Assembly: GCA_963790095.1 (NCBI GenBank)
Contig: CAWBNO010000019.1
Span: 186,001 to 250,000 of the forward strand
Length of the DNA: 64,000 nucleotides
Direction of reading: 5' to 3'
Origin: JAAXQD01 sp963790095
Lineage (GTDB): Bacteria > Desulfobacterota > Desulfobacteria > Desulfobacterales > UBA11574
Shown here piece by piece: positions 1 to 8,260 of this stretch; the stretch's first letter is position 1, and each line of letters starts with the position of its first letter. The position numbers and the translations under genes were made by a program. Below the pieces are notes generated by a model. The model searched no databases. It was not told the origin of the DNA and saw nothing but the letters and a program-made list of their open reading frames with translations.

Positions 1-147
1 CGCTCAATTTAGGTTCCTTTTCCATTACATTAATACCCAAATTCGCAAAAGTCGAGGATGCATTGTCCCGGAATCGAGGCTTCGGGGCAGCCTAAACTTT
101 CGTTAAATGGGGGTAAAAGTTTTCCGGGTTTTAAAAAAAAGATTGAA

Positions 148-166
148 AATGCCACAATGTGGCATT
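148..166. promoter_or_regulatory. Perfect palindrome, operator-like
   Basis: A 9-bp inverted repeat (AATGCCACA / TGTGGCATT) surrounds a single A at 157. It lies about 110 bp upstream of the YHS-domain gene in otherwise AT-rich DNA. The shape fits a binding site for a dimeric regulator, but no regulator can be named from the sequence. Confidence 0.35.
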
Positions 167-276
167 ATATTTCAATAGTGTCAAGTTTAATGCAGACACA
201 AAAAGCACAAAAAAACCCTTCCGGTTGGAATTTGCCCTACCCAGCCAGAAGGACGTATAATGGAGATTCGAATAGG

Positions 277-522
277 ATGACCGCTCAACACGACAGGGTT
301 CAAGATCCGGTTTGCAGCATGGACATAAATCCCGAATCGGCCCATCCGGTGAACGCGTACAAGGGACGTATCTATCATTTCTGTGCCGAAAACTGCAGAT
401 CGGTATTTGCAAAGAATCCGGAAAAGTATCTGAAACCAAAAGGGTTCTTCGGACGATTTCTCCACCGGATGGCCCAGTCCAATAAAAAGGCCTTCGGGTG
501 CAAAGGACCCTCGTGTCACTGA
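277..522 (+). CDS. YHS-domain small protein
   Basis: An 81-residue protein consisting almost only of a YHS domain. The hallmark DPVCSMDI, a central YKGRIYHFCAENC segment and FAKNPEKYL match the metal-binding YHS module of copper ATPases and related proteins, where the cysteines bind metal. The frame is open further upstream to 58, but ATG 277 follows a GGAG at 262-265 and places the domain at the N-terminus, so this start is preferred. The C-terminus is basic and ends CKGPSCH, which adds two cysteines. It lies 25 bp before the next gene, which has its own strong ribosome site. The role is probably metal handling or sensing; this is an inference from the domain. Confidence 0.75.
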   Translation: MTAQHDRVQDPVCSMDINPESAHPVNAYKGRIYHFCAENCRSVFAKNPEKYLKPKGFFGRFLHRMAQSNKKAFGCKGPSCH

Positions 523-547
523 GCCGAAGATAAAAGGAGGGATTGCC

Positions 548-970
548 ATGAAAGATACGGTAAGTTTACATTTGAAAGTCCAGGAACACTGTGACTGTTA
601 TGCAACCACAGACCCCCTCAAAGAGATGTCCCTGGTTAAAGATGACGCAGATACCCAGGAAGCTGCCTTGAAATGGCTGGCCTTGGCTGCGCTGCACGGC
701 GTCAACAACAACGCTGAAAAAATTTCCATCACACGATCCGATGACGGAAATGTAACGGTAACCGCAACATACCGTAAAACCGACCTTCCGTCTCCCGGGG
801 CCGAAGTCGCTGAAAAGATCATTGCAGCGGTGGCCGAAATTGCGCATATCGAGGGGGATGAAGGAAAGACCCCGCTGGCATTGGGGATCCGGGACAGCAG
901 TATCGATCTGAACGTCAAACTCAAGGCCAAGGATGGCGGGAAGAAAGTCACCCTGAAATTTCCGGAATAA
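548..970 (+). CDS. Conserved-looking protein of unknown function
   Basis: A 140-residue soluble protein with no signal peptide or membrane segment. A strong ribosome site (AAAGGAGGG, 532-540) fixes the ATG. The N-terminal third has two cysteines (EHCDCYATTD) followed by a helical DTQEAALKWLALAALHGV segment. The rest looks like alternating strands and helices and ends in a lysine-rich strand. I do not recognise the family. It follows the YHS gene closely on the same strand and could be co-transcribed with it. Confidence 0.65.
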   Translation: MKDTVSLHLKVQEHCDCYATTDPLKEMSLVKDDADTQEAALKWLALAALHGVNNNAEKISITRSDDGNVTVTATYRKTDLPSPGAEVAEKIIAAVAEIAHIEGDEGKTPLALGIRDSSIDLNVKLKAKDGGKKVTLKFPE

Positions 971-1055
971 GATCTATCCCAGTGCCTAAAATTTTTTTTT
1001 CCGGTGAGGATTTCTTCAGCTCACGGGCTGCGGTCCGATAACGCGGATGTTATTG

Positions 1056-1259
1056 TTACGCACCCATACAGCTTTGCCTCCAGAATCCGCGCATGCAACA
1101 TTTCTTTTTAACGGGCGCCGATGAAAATTGGACCGACGTATCCAGCTGTTCGATTTCCAAAAATTCATTCCTAAGCGACCGATGTGACAGAAACAGATAT
1201 TGGCGCGTTTCGAAGTCTGCATCGCGGTATTCTTCTATAATTATTTGAATGTCTTTCAT
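1056..1259 (-). CDS. Small helical protein downstream of tetR
   Basis: A 67-residue frame starting MKDIQIIIEEYRDAD, preceded on the minus strand by an excellent AAAAGGAGGGAAAAA ribosome site. The N-terminal 40 residues look like an amphipathic helical unit (ADFETRQYLFLSHRSLRNEF). The C-terminus, with CCMRGFWRQSC, is less convincing, and a neighbouring frame reading to 1016 could be the true tail after a frameshift. It lies directly downstream of the TetR gene, with a TetR-type palindrome between the two, so it may be a target of that regulator. The function is unknown. Confidence 0.45.
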   Translation of the reverse strand: MKDIQIIIEEYRDADFETRQYLFLSHRSLRNEFLEIEQLDTSVQFSSAPVKKKCCMRGFWRQSCMGA

Positions 1260-1311
1260 TTTTTCCCTCCTTTTAGAAAAGGTGCTTGGCCCTTTGCCGG
1301 GCCTTAATATA

Positions 1312-1323
1312 ACGAACGTTCGT
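1312..1323. promoter_or_regulatory. TetR-type operator palindrome (distal)
   Basis: ACGAACGTTCGT is a perfect 12-bp palindrome. It shares the half site CGTTCG with the palindrome overlapping the tetR start. It sits between the tetR stop and the start of the small downstream gene, so it could control that gene. Confidence 0.5.
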
Positions 1324-1368
1324 GCTTGATGGTTTTATTTTAATACGTTTTTTTGCCATAAAATTACC

Positions 1369-1959
1369 TTATCGTTGGTAGCTGTTTAGCAGGCGGATCA
1401 GAGCGGTTTCCTCGTGTTTTCGGGTTTCAGCGTCGTCGAGCAATTTATAGTACAAATGAAAACCGAGGAGAAGAGAATAGAGGTCAAAGGCAAACTGATC
1501 ATCATCGATATCTTGTCTGAAATCACCCGCCTCAACGGCCGATCGGGCGATGCGTCGAAGACAATCGATCCATTCTTCCTGTTGATGCAGCAGAACATCC
1601 CTCACCTTTCCGGGTCGGTCACTGAAATCCCCGCTGGCAGAAACAAAAATGCAGCCTCCGGTCAATTCAGCCGTCCACTGAATCCAGTTGTCCACCAATG
1701 CCCGGATTCTCGGGATGCCGGCTTCGGCTTTAAGGGCCGGGACGATGACACCTTCTGAAAAAAGTTGCGCCGCGTAATTGAGTATCTCTATCTGAAGATT
1801 CTCCTTGGACTGAAAATGCCCGAACAACCCGCTTTTGGACATTTTCGTTGTCTTTGCCAGGTTTCCGATGGTCACGCACTCTAAGCCCAGCTGGCTGGCC
1901 ATATCCAGACCAGCTTCCAAAACAGTGAGTTTTGTGTCCTTTCTTTTTGCCATGCCCAT
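1369..1959 (-). CDS. TetR/AcrR-family transcriptional repressor
   Basis: About 196 residues from MGMAKRKDTK. The N-terminal DNA-binding domain is clear: residues 12-60 include VLEAGLDMASQLGLECVTIG and the recognition helix region KMSKSGLFGHFQSKENL, typical of TetR proteins. The C-terminal ligand domain is helical and has a WIQWTAELTGGCIF core. The frame extends far upstream, but that part has no homology and would run through the operator. The start is therefore placed at 1959 (or 1953), with no clear Shine-Dalgarno. A 14-bp palindrome lies 7 bp upstream of the start, so negative autoregulation is likely. The ligand is unknown. The neighbouring glucan synthase is on the same strand upstream but is not obviously in its operon. 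Confidence 0.85.
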   Translation of the reverse strand: MGMAKRKDTKLTVLEAGLDMASQLGLECVTIGNLAKTTKMSKSGLFGHFQSKENLQIEILNYAAQLFSEGVIVPALKAEAGIPRIRALVDNWIQWTAELTGGCIFVSASGDFSDRPGKVRDVLLHQQEEWIDCLRRIARSAVEAGDFRQDIDDDQFAFDLYSLLLGFHLYYKLLDDAETRKHEETALIRLLNSYQR

Positions 1960-1966
1960 AAAATAG

Positions 1967-1980
1967 TACGACCGTTCGTA
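1967..1980. promoter_or_regulatory. TetR-type operator at tetR start
   Basis: TACGACCGTTCGTA is a near-perfect palindrome with the half site TACGA(A/C). It lies immediately upstream of the tetR start codon and resembles the second site at 1312-1323. The position fits self-repression. Confidence 0.55.
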
Positions 1981-2174
1981 TTTGTCAAGAAAAAAATGCA
2001 ACACCGGCACAACTTTTTGAAAAGGCACCGTGCGTTTCCAATTCATAAATGAGCAATTTTTTTTCGGATCAAGGCCGCACAAGGGTTTTCGGTGAGGCAT
2101 ACTCCCTGTATGCCGCAGCCGGAAACCCACGGAGAACGCAGATCCGGGCAAAAAGAGCCATTTATGGATGGAAA

Positions 2175-4862
2175 CTAGGCTATCTTGTCTGTATCGACCG
2201 GCAGGCCGTGACCGTCTTTGCCGGCATCCTCCCCGGAGTGGGCGGCTGGATGGATTTCCTGGACCGCTGCCTCCATGCTGGCGCTGCGTCCGACCATCCG
2301 GGCAGGCATCCGCGGAAACCCACTGATCAAGGCCACAAGGGTCGACGATGTGTAAGGCACCGACTGGATCAGCAGCATGATTACCCACAGGTGGGCATCC
2401 GGAGAATTCATGTTCGTGAAAAAGGTCACGGAAAACGCAGCCAACCACAAGACCAGCATGAACAGTATTTCCTCCCTGGCGGCCCTCAAAGCATGGGTCA
2501 GGGTATGGGCGGCTGCCATCTTGGGTGTTCGGAAAAAAGTTCGATTTTTGCGGAAAAGCCCTGTGAGCATGGCCCGGCCGATGACATGGGTCAGCGCCAG
2601 GCCCGCAAAAGCGGCGGCCATTGTCTGGCGGGGGCTTGTCCCAACCCGGGTCGTGTAGAGATGGAACAGCTTGATCATTTTAAAACAGAACAGGGACAGA
2701 GGCAATACCGCGAACATGATCAGCGGAGGGTCCACCGTGCGGGGTAGCCACACCATGGCCGTCGACCAGGCCAAGGCGGCAAAGTTGAAGACCAAATTTA
2801 AACCGTCGGCCATCCACGGAAGCCATCCGGCGATAAAGTGATACCGCTGTCCCCCGGTCAGACCGCTGTGGCCCAGCAGGGCGATCCGGTGGCGACGCAT
2901 GATTTGGGTCGCCCCAAAGGCCCATCGGAAGCGCTGTTTTTTAAAATCGGCAAGGGTATCGGGCATCAGGCCCTTGCCGTAACTCCGGGAGACGTAGACC
3001 GCCTCATAGCCGCGTTCGAAGATACGCAGTCCCAACTCGGCGTCTTCGGTGATACACCACTCGGCCCATCCGCCCACCTCTTCCAACACCCGGCGACGAA
3101 CCAGGGTCATCGTGCCGTGCTGGATGATGGCATTGCGCTCGTTGCGGGTGATCATACCGATGTAAAAGAACCCGCGGTATTCGGCATGCATCATGGCCTT
3201 GAATGTGTTGATATCGCCGTCACGATAGTCCTGAGGCGCCTGCACAATGGCCATACGCGGGTCGTTAAATATGGGGACGAGGTCCTTGAGCCAGTCCGAA
3301 CGAACCTGGTAATCGCTGTCGATCACGGCAACGATCTTTGCATCCGGCGATGTCCGCCCGAGGGCGTAGTTCAAGGCGCCGGCTTTGAACCCCGCCAACG
3401 AATCGATGTGAAAGAATCGAAAACGCGGGCCGAGCTTTCGGCAATGGGCCTCGATGGGCTCCCAGATCGCCGGCTCCTGGGTGTTGTTGTCGACGACGAT
3501 TACCTCGAAGTCCGGATAGTCCAGGGCCGCCAGCGAATTCAGTGTCTCGCCAACCATATCGGGCGGTTCGTTGTAGGTCGGCAGGTGGATCGAGACTTTG
3601 GGTCGCACCAACGGAATCGCTTTCTGGGGGATGAACACCCGGGTTCGGTAAAGCGTCCAGTGGGCCTCGGCCCACTCGTGCGCCTCGGCCAAAAGCATCA
3701 GCATAACGCCGATCAGGCCTACGAACAACAGCAGACCGACGACGATCATGTAGGGAGACAGGTACTGGCGACTGTAGTCATTGACGATCCATACTGCGGC
3801 CGTGGCCGAGGCAAAGGCGATGATGGCCAAAAAACTGCGCCCGCCCCGACGCAGGACACGTCTGTCGAACAGCAGCAGACTAAGGATAATCAAGGCCACC
3901 ACCACGGAAAGACCGGCCAATGCCTTCCAGTGGGGGATACGGACCACCGGCGCCGTGAAGGGGAATTTGGGCTGCCGCTCCACATTATAGACCCCCCAGT
4001 ATGCGCCCACTGCGCCTTCGGCAACCGCTTTCCAGGGCTGGTCGAAGGCCTCCATCACGTAATAAATGAAGTGCCGCTGCTCAGCCTCGTTCAAAAAACG
4101 CCTCAGGAACAGGGCCTCATTGGCAGTCGAGGCCACAGCGGACCGGAAGGTACGGCCGTTGCTGGGCCAGCCGACTTCGGCAATCACGATGGGCATACCG
4201 GGAAAGGTGCGTTGCAGCAGGTCTAGCTTTTCGATCACGTAACCCACCGCCCGATCAACGTGCACCCCTTCCCAGTAAGGAAGCATATGAACGGCGATAT
4301 AATCCACGTGGCGGACCATTTCCGGATGTTTGATCCACACATGCCATGGCTCGGCGGTGCTCACCGGCTGCCAAGCGGCCTCGCGCAGATAGTCGAGGTA
4401 ACCGAAGAGCTCCTCCTTGGGCACGTCGCCCCGGAGCACCACCTCGTTGCCGACAATCAGGCGAACGACGTTGCGATGGGTCCAGGCCAGCAGCTTGGCG
4501 GTTTCAACCTCCCGGAGGTTGCGCGGCTGGTCGTCGCCGATCCAGATCCCCAGTGCCACGTTGATGTTGTGCTCTGAAGCAAGATTGGGAATTTTGCCCA
4601 ACGGGCCGTCGACACTGTAGGTGCGTACCGCGTAGGTTTTGCCGGATAACCGCTTAAGGTCCTCCTCGATCTCCTGCTCCGAAGGGTAGACGCCGGTGAT
4701 GCCGTCCTGCCCGTCACGGAACGGGGAAAAAGAAAAACCCTGGATGCTCACCGGCCAGGGAGGCTCGGGAACCGGACGGTTGAAATAAGCCCACAAACTG
4801 ACGGTCACCACCGTAAAGGCAATGAAGATCAGCAGGTCAGCAAAGATGGTGGAACGTTTCAT
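2175..4862 (-). CDS. Membrane beta-glucan synthase, GH17-like plus GT2 domains (NdvB-like)
   Basis: An 895-residue polytopic protein. An N-terminal membrane segment (about 7-25) is followed by a GH17-like domain to about residue 300. This domain carries candidate catalytic glutamates in VGNEVVLRG and VIAEVGWPSNGR. Two or more membrane helices follow (about 315-400), then a family-2 glycosyltransferase domain with DNNTQEP, DSDYQVRSDW, TEDAELGLRIFERGY and the QKQRFRWAFGATQ signature. Four or more C-terminal membrane helices complete the protein. This architecture is known from NdvB-type proteins that make beta-1,3 glucans. It would use UDP-glucose at the inner membrane, with the outside GH17 domain possibly remodelling the product. 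The gene looks intact and has no glucan partner genes nearby. Confidence 0.85.
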   Translation of the reverse strand: MKRSTIFADLLIFIAFTVVTVSLWAYFNRPVPEPPWPVSIQGFSFSPFRDGQDGITGVYPSEQEIEEDLKRLSGKTYAVRTYSVDGPLGKIPNLASEHNINVALGIWIGDDQPRNLREVETAKLLAWTHRNVVRLIVGNEVVLRGDVPKEELFGYLDYLREAAWQPVSTAEPWHVWIKHPEMVRHVDYIAVHMLPYWEGVHVDRAVGYVIEKLDLLQRTFPGMPIVIAEVGWPSNGRTFRSAVASTANEALFLRRFLNEAEQRHFIYYVMEAFDQPWKAVAEGAVGAYWGVYNVERQPKFPFTAPVVRIPHWKALAGLSVVVALIILSLLLFDRRVLRRGGRSFLAIIAFASATAAVWIVNDYSRQYLSPYMIVVGLLLFVGLIGVMLMLLAEAHEWAEAHWTLYRTRVFIPQKAIPLVRPKVSIHLPTYNEPPDMVGETLNSLAALDYPDFEVIVVDNNTQEPAIWEPIEAHCRKLGPRFRFFHIDSLAGFKAGALNYALGRTSPDAKIVAVIDSDYQVRSDWLKDLVPIFNDPRMAIVQAPQDYRDGDINTFKAMMHAEYRGFFYIGMITRNERNAIIQHGTMTLVRRRVLEEVGGWAEWCITEDAELGLRIFERGYEAVYVSRSYGKGLMPDTLADFKKQRFRWAFGATQIMRRHRIALLGHSGLTGGQRYHFIAGWLPWMADGLNLVFNFAALAWSTAMVWLPRTVDPPLIMFAVLPLSLFCFKMIKLFHLYTTRVGTSPRQTMAAAFAGLALTHVIGRAMLTGLFRKNRTFFRTPKMAAAHTLTHALRAAREEILFMLVLWLAAFSVTFFTNMNSPDAHLWVIMLLIQSVPYTSSTLVALISGFPRMPARMVGRSASMEAAVQEIHPAAHSGEDAGKDGHGLPVDTDKIA

Positions 4863-5405
4863 AGGGTGGCATCCAAGTTACACTGCGTTCCGACAAGCTG
4901 CGGGGAATGCCTTCGCTGTTGCCGCTCACTTTTTTGAAAATGGAATACGTAAAAAATTTGCATGGTTCATTATTCGAATGCGTCACAATATAACGGCTGG
5001 TCCGGTATGCATGGATGATCATACCCAATATCCGGACAAACCGAGTTAAAATATCGAAAATAAAGCGCATTGTCAACAATCAAATTTTATAAAACTTCTT
5101 GCAATTTCAGGAGGTTTGGATTGATTTTTAAGCACGGTTAAAGGTTTGACCGTAGACACCGAAGAAAGCATTCGCCAGGCGCGCTCTGCACAACGTCCCG
5201 CAGTTCGTCCAGGACATAATACGCTAAATTTGGCACGGCATTAAAAGTTAAAATTTGTACAGCCCAAAAAGCTAACGAGTGTCCATCCACAAATTCGGTC
5301 TATCCCAATTAAAAAGAACTGCCCCCTGCTTGCCCCGTTAAATTCTTCGAAGAAGACAAACCCAGCGAATTTAACCGGGGACATCCGATCCTTGATCCCT
5401 GCCCT
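4863..5405. other. Intergenic region without a recognisable gene
   Basis: AT-rich DNA between the glucan synthase start and the broken PIN gene. Short open frames here have no codon-like character. A short stretch at about 5279 (GTGTCCATCCACAAATT) resembles one at 9136 (TGTCCATCCATAAAT), which suggests remnants of a dispersed repeat. Confidence 0.4.
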
Positions 5406-5750
5406 TTGCACCTGATCGCATCAACTGTTTTTGTTTCTATCAAGGGTCAAAAGCAGCTTGCAGCCTTAATTTCTGAATTTATGCTTGCCAAAGGAGAATT
5501 GATAGAAGCAGCATCGCTTGATGAATCCGTCTGTGATGATCCGGATGATGATAAATTCTTTGCAAGTGTAATTGCCGGCGAGGCCATGCTCATTGTAAGC
5601 GGTGATAAACATTTACTAGACCCCTGCTCTTTACCCACACCCGTATCGCAACACGTAACCCGCAACCCGCATCGCAACCCATAACCCGAAACTCGCAACC
5701 CGTAACCCGCATCCAAAAATTCCTTGACCGTCAGGGGGGATATCTGTATG
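5406..5750 (+). pseudogene. Broken PIN-domain toxin (VapC-like, COG1569-like)
   Basis: The frame contains the characteristic C-terminal half of a PIN ribonuclease: SVCDDPDDDKFFASVIAGEA followed by VSGDKHLLD. The acidic residues belong to the metal site of this RNase family. The N-terminal part with the first catalytic Asp is missing or unrecognisable. After HLLD the frame runs into 7-nt tandem repeats. Beyond these, a short piece reading IQKFLDRQGG in another frame looks like the normal KEFLD ending of such toxins. I infer a toxin gene truncated at its 5' side and interrupted by a repeat insertion. No antitoxin gene is seen beside it. Confidence 0.6.
5641..5713. repeat. Degenerate heptamer tandem repeat (about CCGYAAC)
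   Basis: About ten units of a 7-nt motif, including ACGTAAC, CCGCAAC, CCATAAC, CCGAAAC, TCGCAAC and CCGTAAC, with one longer spacer unit. It interrupts the 3' part of the PIN toxin remnant. The units vary at two or three positions, so the array is old or was copied imprecisely. Confidence 0.7.
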
Positions 5751-6164
5751 CATATTTCTGAATTTACTTGAATATTTTGAACTAATCTCATTCTCGACCT
5801 GGGCGGAACTCGCCGATTCCGCTTGTCTTGTCACGCCGTTAAGTGAACAGTTCAACTCTCTTTAACGTTGTTGAGTTATTACTGTGTTCGGGTTTTAAGC
5901 TAATCAGAAAAAAACTTATAATTTTATAGGATATCCTGAAAGCTCCCCCGGGAATATCCTTGACATGTTACCCAGATTATGAGAAATGATAGTTGGAAAA
6001 TTCATCTGTTATCAACTGGTTAACCTGCACATACGATCTGATTCTATTTTCCAATATTTTACTTGCTGTCGCCCGCAGTTGATTCAATCTTGGCTTGCCT
6101 TGTACTTTGACAATTAGATCTTATAAAATCCTTAAACATTTGGAGAGCATTATGTAATGAATTT

Positions 6165-6202
6165 AACCCCAATTCTAAATAGAGGTGGGGTTTTCTATTT
6201 TT
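6165..6202 (+). terminator. Rho-independent terminator-like hairpin
   Basis: AACCCCA (6165-6171) pairs with TGGGGTT (6186-6192) across a 14-nt loop and is followed by TTTTCTATTTTTATT. No protein-coding gene ends just before it. It may end an unannotated small transcript, or it could be an attenuator-like element ahead of the gene at 6282. Confidence 0.5.
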
Positions 6203-6281
6203 ATTGATACCGATTAGATATCACAAAGATAGGTATTGGCCATGCAATGGTAAGATAACAGAATTATTGGAAAGGAAAAAG

Positions 6282-6767
6282 ATGAAACGCACACTCGCAT
6301 TTTTGGTCTTGTTAGCTTTGATTTCCACACCGATTGTTGCAGAAGATCTGAAAAAAATGAGCTTAGATGACGCTTCTTTTATCAGCCCGAGGACCCAAAC
6401 TGATCTAACAGTTAAAACTGAGGGTAAAGGCTCAATCAAGATTACAACCAAATGGCCAACAACCATTTATCTTGATGAGGTTACGGGTTTGAATATTGAA
6501 AATACAAAACTCATTTACAAAGCCGATGTCAAAAGCGATCTCGAAGGCGTCGCCTTTTTAGAAATGTGGGCACATATCGGAGGCAGTCAGTATTTCTCAA
6601 AAGGAATGAATGATCCGATAAGTGGGAAGTCAGACTGGAAGTTGATTCAGACCCCCTTTATTTTTCAAATGGGACAGAAGCCTGATAAGATCACTCTCAA
6701 TATAGTTATAAATGGTATAGGAACAGTTTGGATCGACAATATTGTTTTGTCGAAGGAGCCTTTATAA
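6282..6767 (+). CDS. Exported beta-rich protein of unknown function
   Basis: A 161-residue protein with a clear signal peptide (MKRTLAFLVLLALISTPIVA, cleavage after AxA-like IVA). The start follows AAAGGAAAAAG at 6271-6281; the longer open frame upstream lacks this site. The mature part is rich in alternating polar and hydrophobic strands and ends with GTVWIDNIVLSKEPL, which resembles the last strand of a carbohydrate-binding-type beta sandwich. That resemblance is only suggestive. Its stop overlaps the next start (TAATG), so the two genes are translationally coupled and probably act in the periplasm together. Confidence 0.65.
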   Translation: MKRTLAFLVLLALISTPIVAEDLKKMSLDDASFISPRTQTDLTVKTEGKGSIKITTKWPTTIYLDEVTGLNIENTKLIYKADVKSDLEGVAFLEMWAHIGGSQYFSKGMNDPISGKSDWKLIQTPFIFQMGQKPDKITLNIVINGIGTVWIDNIVLSKEPL

Positions 6768-7192
6768 TGAGAAATACTATCATCTTTATTATTTTAGTAA
6801 GCCACTTTGCGTTATTTAACCTCAATCTTTTGTTCGCAGAACAGACAAAAGAAGAAAGTGCGATTCAAGCTGCTAAGGACTGGCTATTCTTAGTGGATGA
6901 GGAGAGATATGGGGAGAGTTGGGAAACAGCGGCAAGCTTCTTTAAAAATGCTGTTCAGAAAGAACAATGGATTACCTCTATGAATGCAGTCCGCAAACCA
7001 CTTGGCAAGTTGCTTGTGAGAAAGATAAAAAACAGCCACTACATGACAGCCCTTCCTGGTGCTCCAGATGGAGAATATGTGGTAATTCAATTTGAAACAT
7101 CATTTGAGAACAAGAAATCATCAATAGAGACAATTACGCCTATGTTGGATAAAGATGGAAAGTGGAGGACTTCTGGGTACTATATAAAATAG
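6767..7192 (+). CDS. DUF4019-type exported protein
   Basis: A 141-residue protein with an N-terminal signal sequence (IIFIILVSHFALFNLNLLFA). The mature region matches the pattern of DUF4019: AAKDWLFLVDEERYGESWE, then FKNAVQKEQWITSMNAVRKPLG, then an extended GEYVVIQFETSFENK strand and a WRTSGYYI ending. Family members are small periplasmic proteins of unknown role. The ATG overlaps the previous stop by one base and is placed by that coupling; an upstream in-frame codon at 6728 is less likely. Confidence 0.75.
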   Translation: MRNTIIFIILVSHFALFNLNLLFAEQTKEESAIQAAKDWLFLVDEERYGESWETAASFFKNAVQKEQWITSMNAVRKPLGKLLVRKIKNSHYMTALPGAPDGEYVVIQFETSFENKKSSIETITPMLDKDGKWRTSGYYIK

Positions 7193-7420
7193 TATGATAT
7201 TCAATCAGCATAAATTGGCTTCAAATTTGTGAGATATCTCCAAGATATTCAAAATTAACGATGCACGATATTCTCAATAAATCACGGATTCGGCCACAAA
7301 AAGGATAGACCCAAGATTTTTTAGTCCACCTTGTCTTTTGGGATGAGGAATGGTGGTTGAAAGCCGCAACGTCGGCAGGCGGAATAAAAGCAAACAATTA
7401 ATTTCGAATAGGAGGCCATC

Positions 7421-7795
7421 ATGTCAAAAAAAATCATTTTTTGTGCTGTTTTAGTGTTTTTTGCCCTCTCTATGAATGCGGCTTTGTCTGGTATGGAATA
7501 TCCCCAAGAGTTGAACCTGGTCTCTGCTCCTTATCCAGGAGCCACAATCGTCCAGACCACGAACATTTCTGGAACAGTAATGGTGACGATGGAATCTAAC
7601 GACAATCTGGATTCGATATTCGAGTTTTATAAAAATGAATTGCCGGCTAACGGCTGGACAATCACGGCCGAAACCAGACAACAGGGGCATGCAGGCCTTA
7701 TAGGTGAAAAAGGATCGAACAATGGGATTGTTAACCTCGGTGCGGGTCAGTCCGGCAAATCGATGATTACAATAATGCTGGCCCCGAAGAAATAA
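7421..7795 (+). CDS. Small exported protein with FYKNELPANGW motif
   Basis: A 124-residue protein with a signal peptide (KKIIFCAVLVFFALSMNAAL) and a strong ribosome site (AATAGGAGG). The mature part has the pattern YPGATIV, MESNDNLDSIFEFYKNELP, ANGWTI and a glycine-rich hinge before the last strand ITIMLAPKK. This arrangement is seen in small exported proteins of many bacteria with no established function. I cannot assign a biochemical role. It stands alone: 228 bp separate it from the DUF4019 gene, and no operon partner follows. Confidence 0.65.
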   Translation: MSKKIIFCAVLVFFALSMNAALSGMEYPQELNLVSAPYPGATIVQTTNISGTVMVTMESNDNLDSIFEFYKNELPANGWTITAETRQQGHAGLIGEKGSNNGIVNLGAGQSGKSMITIMLAPKK

Positions 7796-8061
7796 TCTCA
7801 TTATTTTTTGAAAGTTTGGAATCAATACATTGCAACCTGGTATCACGGGCCCTGAACCCAATTTATTGGATAGCCTGAGCTTAGGGTTAAGCTCTGAGTC
7901 GGTAGTTTGTTGAAAGAGAAACCTTTCAACCAAAAGGCTTCAATGATAGCATAAAGTTGTTTGAAGTTGTTTGAGCAAAAGACTCAAGAATCACTATTAA
8001 GACCGGAAAGGAAGATACGAGTTCTCTTTAATAAAAAATTCCTGAAGTTTACCCACATCTC

Positions 8062-8154
8062 ATGTCTGAAAAGATAGCGTTTAAGCGCAACATAGGGCTG
8101 TTTATGGCCGTTATGATCGGTATCGGCGCTATGATGGGCCCCGGTATATTTGGG
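8062..8154 (+). pseudogene. N-terminal stump of an APC-family amino-acid permease
   Basis: Thirty-one codons starting MSEKIAFKRNIGLFMAV and continuing MIGIGAMMGPGIFGL. The GIGxMxGPGIF motif is the first transmembrane segment of APC amino-acid permeases, where it lines the substrate site. The homology stops at 8154, exactly where the 106-bp repeat begins, and no other part of a permease is found after either repeat copy. The gene has therefore been cut, probably by insertion or recombination at the repeat. Confidence 0.65.
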
Positions 8155-8260
8155 TTAAAAGGTCCTTTTTGGGGTCAAAAGGGACCTTTTAAGACGATTT
8201 TAGGGCCTATTTTATTCTTAATTTGCTGTTATTATAGTTGATTACCATGGCCCGACCCCA
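8155..8260. repeat. 106-bp direct repeat, copy 1
   Basis: It matches 9395-9500 at a constant offset of 1240 bp with about nine mismatches. This copy keeps an internal inverted repeat (AAAAGGTCC at 8157-8165, GGACCTTTT at 8182-8190) that could form a hairpin. GGGCC at 8203 and GGCCC at 8249 form a second short inverted pair. The element abuts the permease stump. Confidence 0.85.

Noticed and set aside
1288..1303. GGCCC/GGGCC hairpin near the distal TetR operator
   Set aside because: The stem is only 5 bp and is not followed by a T run on either strand, so it is not a convincing terminator.
2838..4226. 462-codon plus-strand frame opposite the glucan synthase
   Set aside because: An antisense shadow of the GT2/GH17 gene, whose catalytic motifs are unambiguous.
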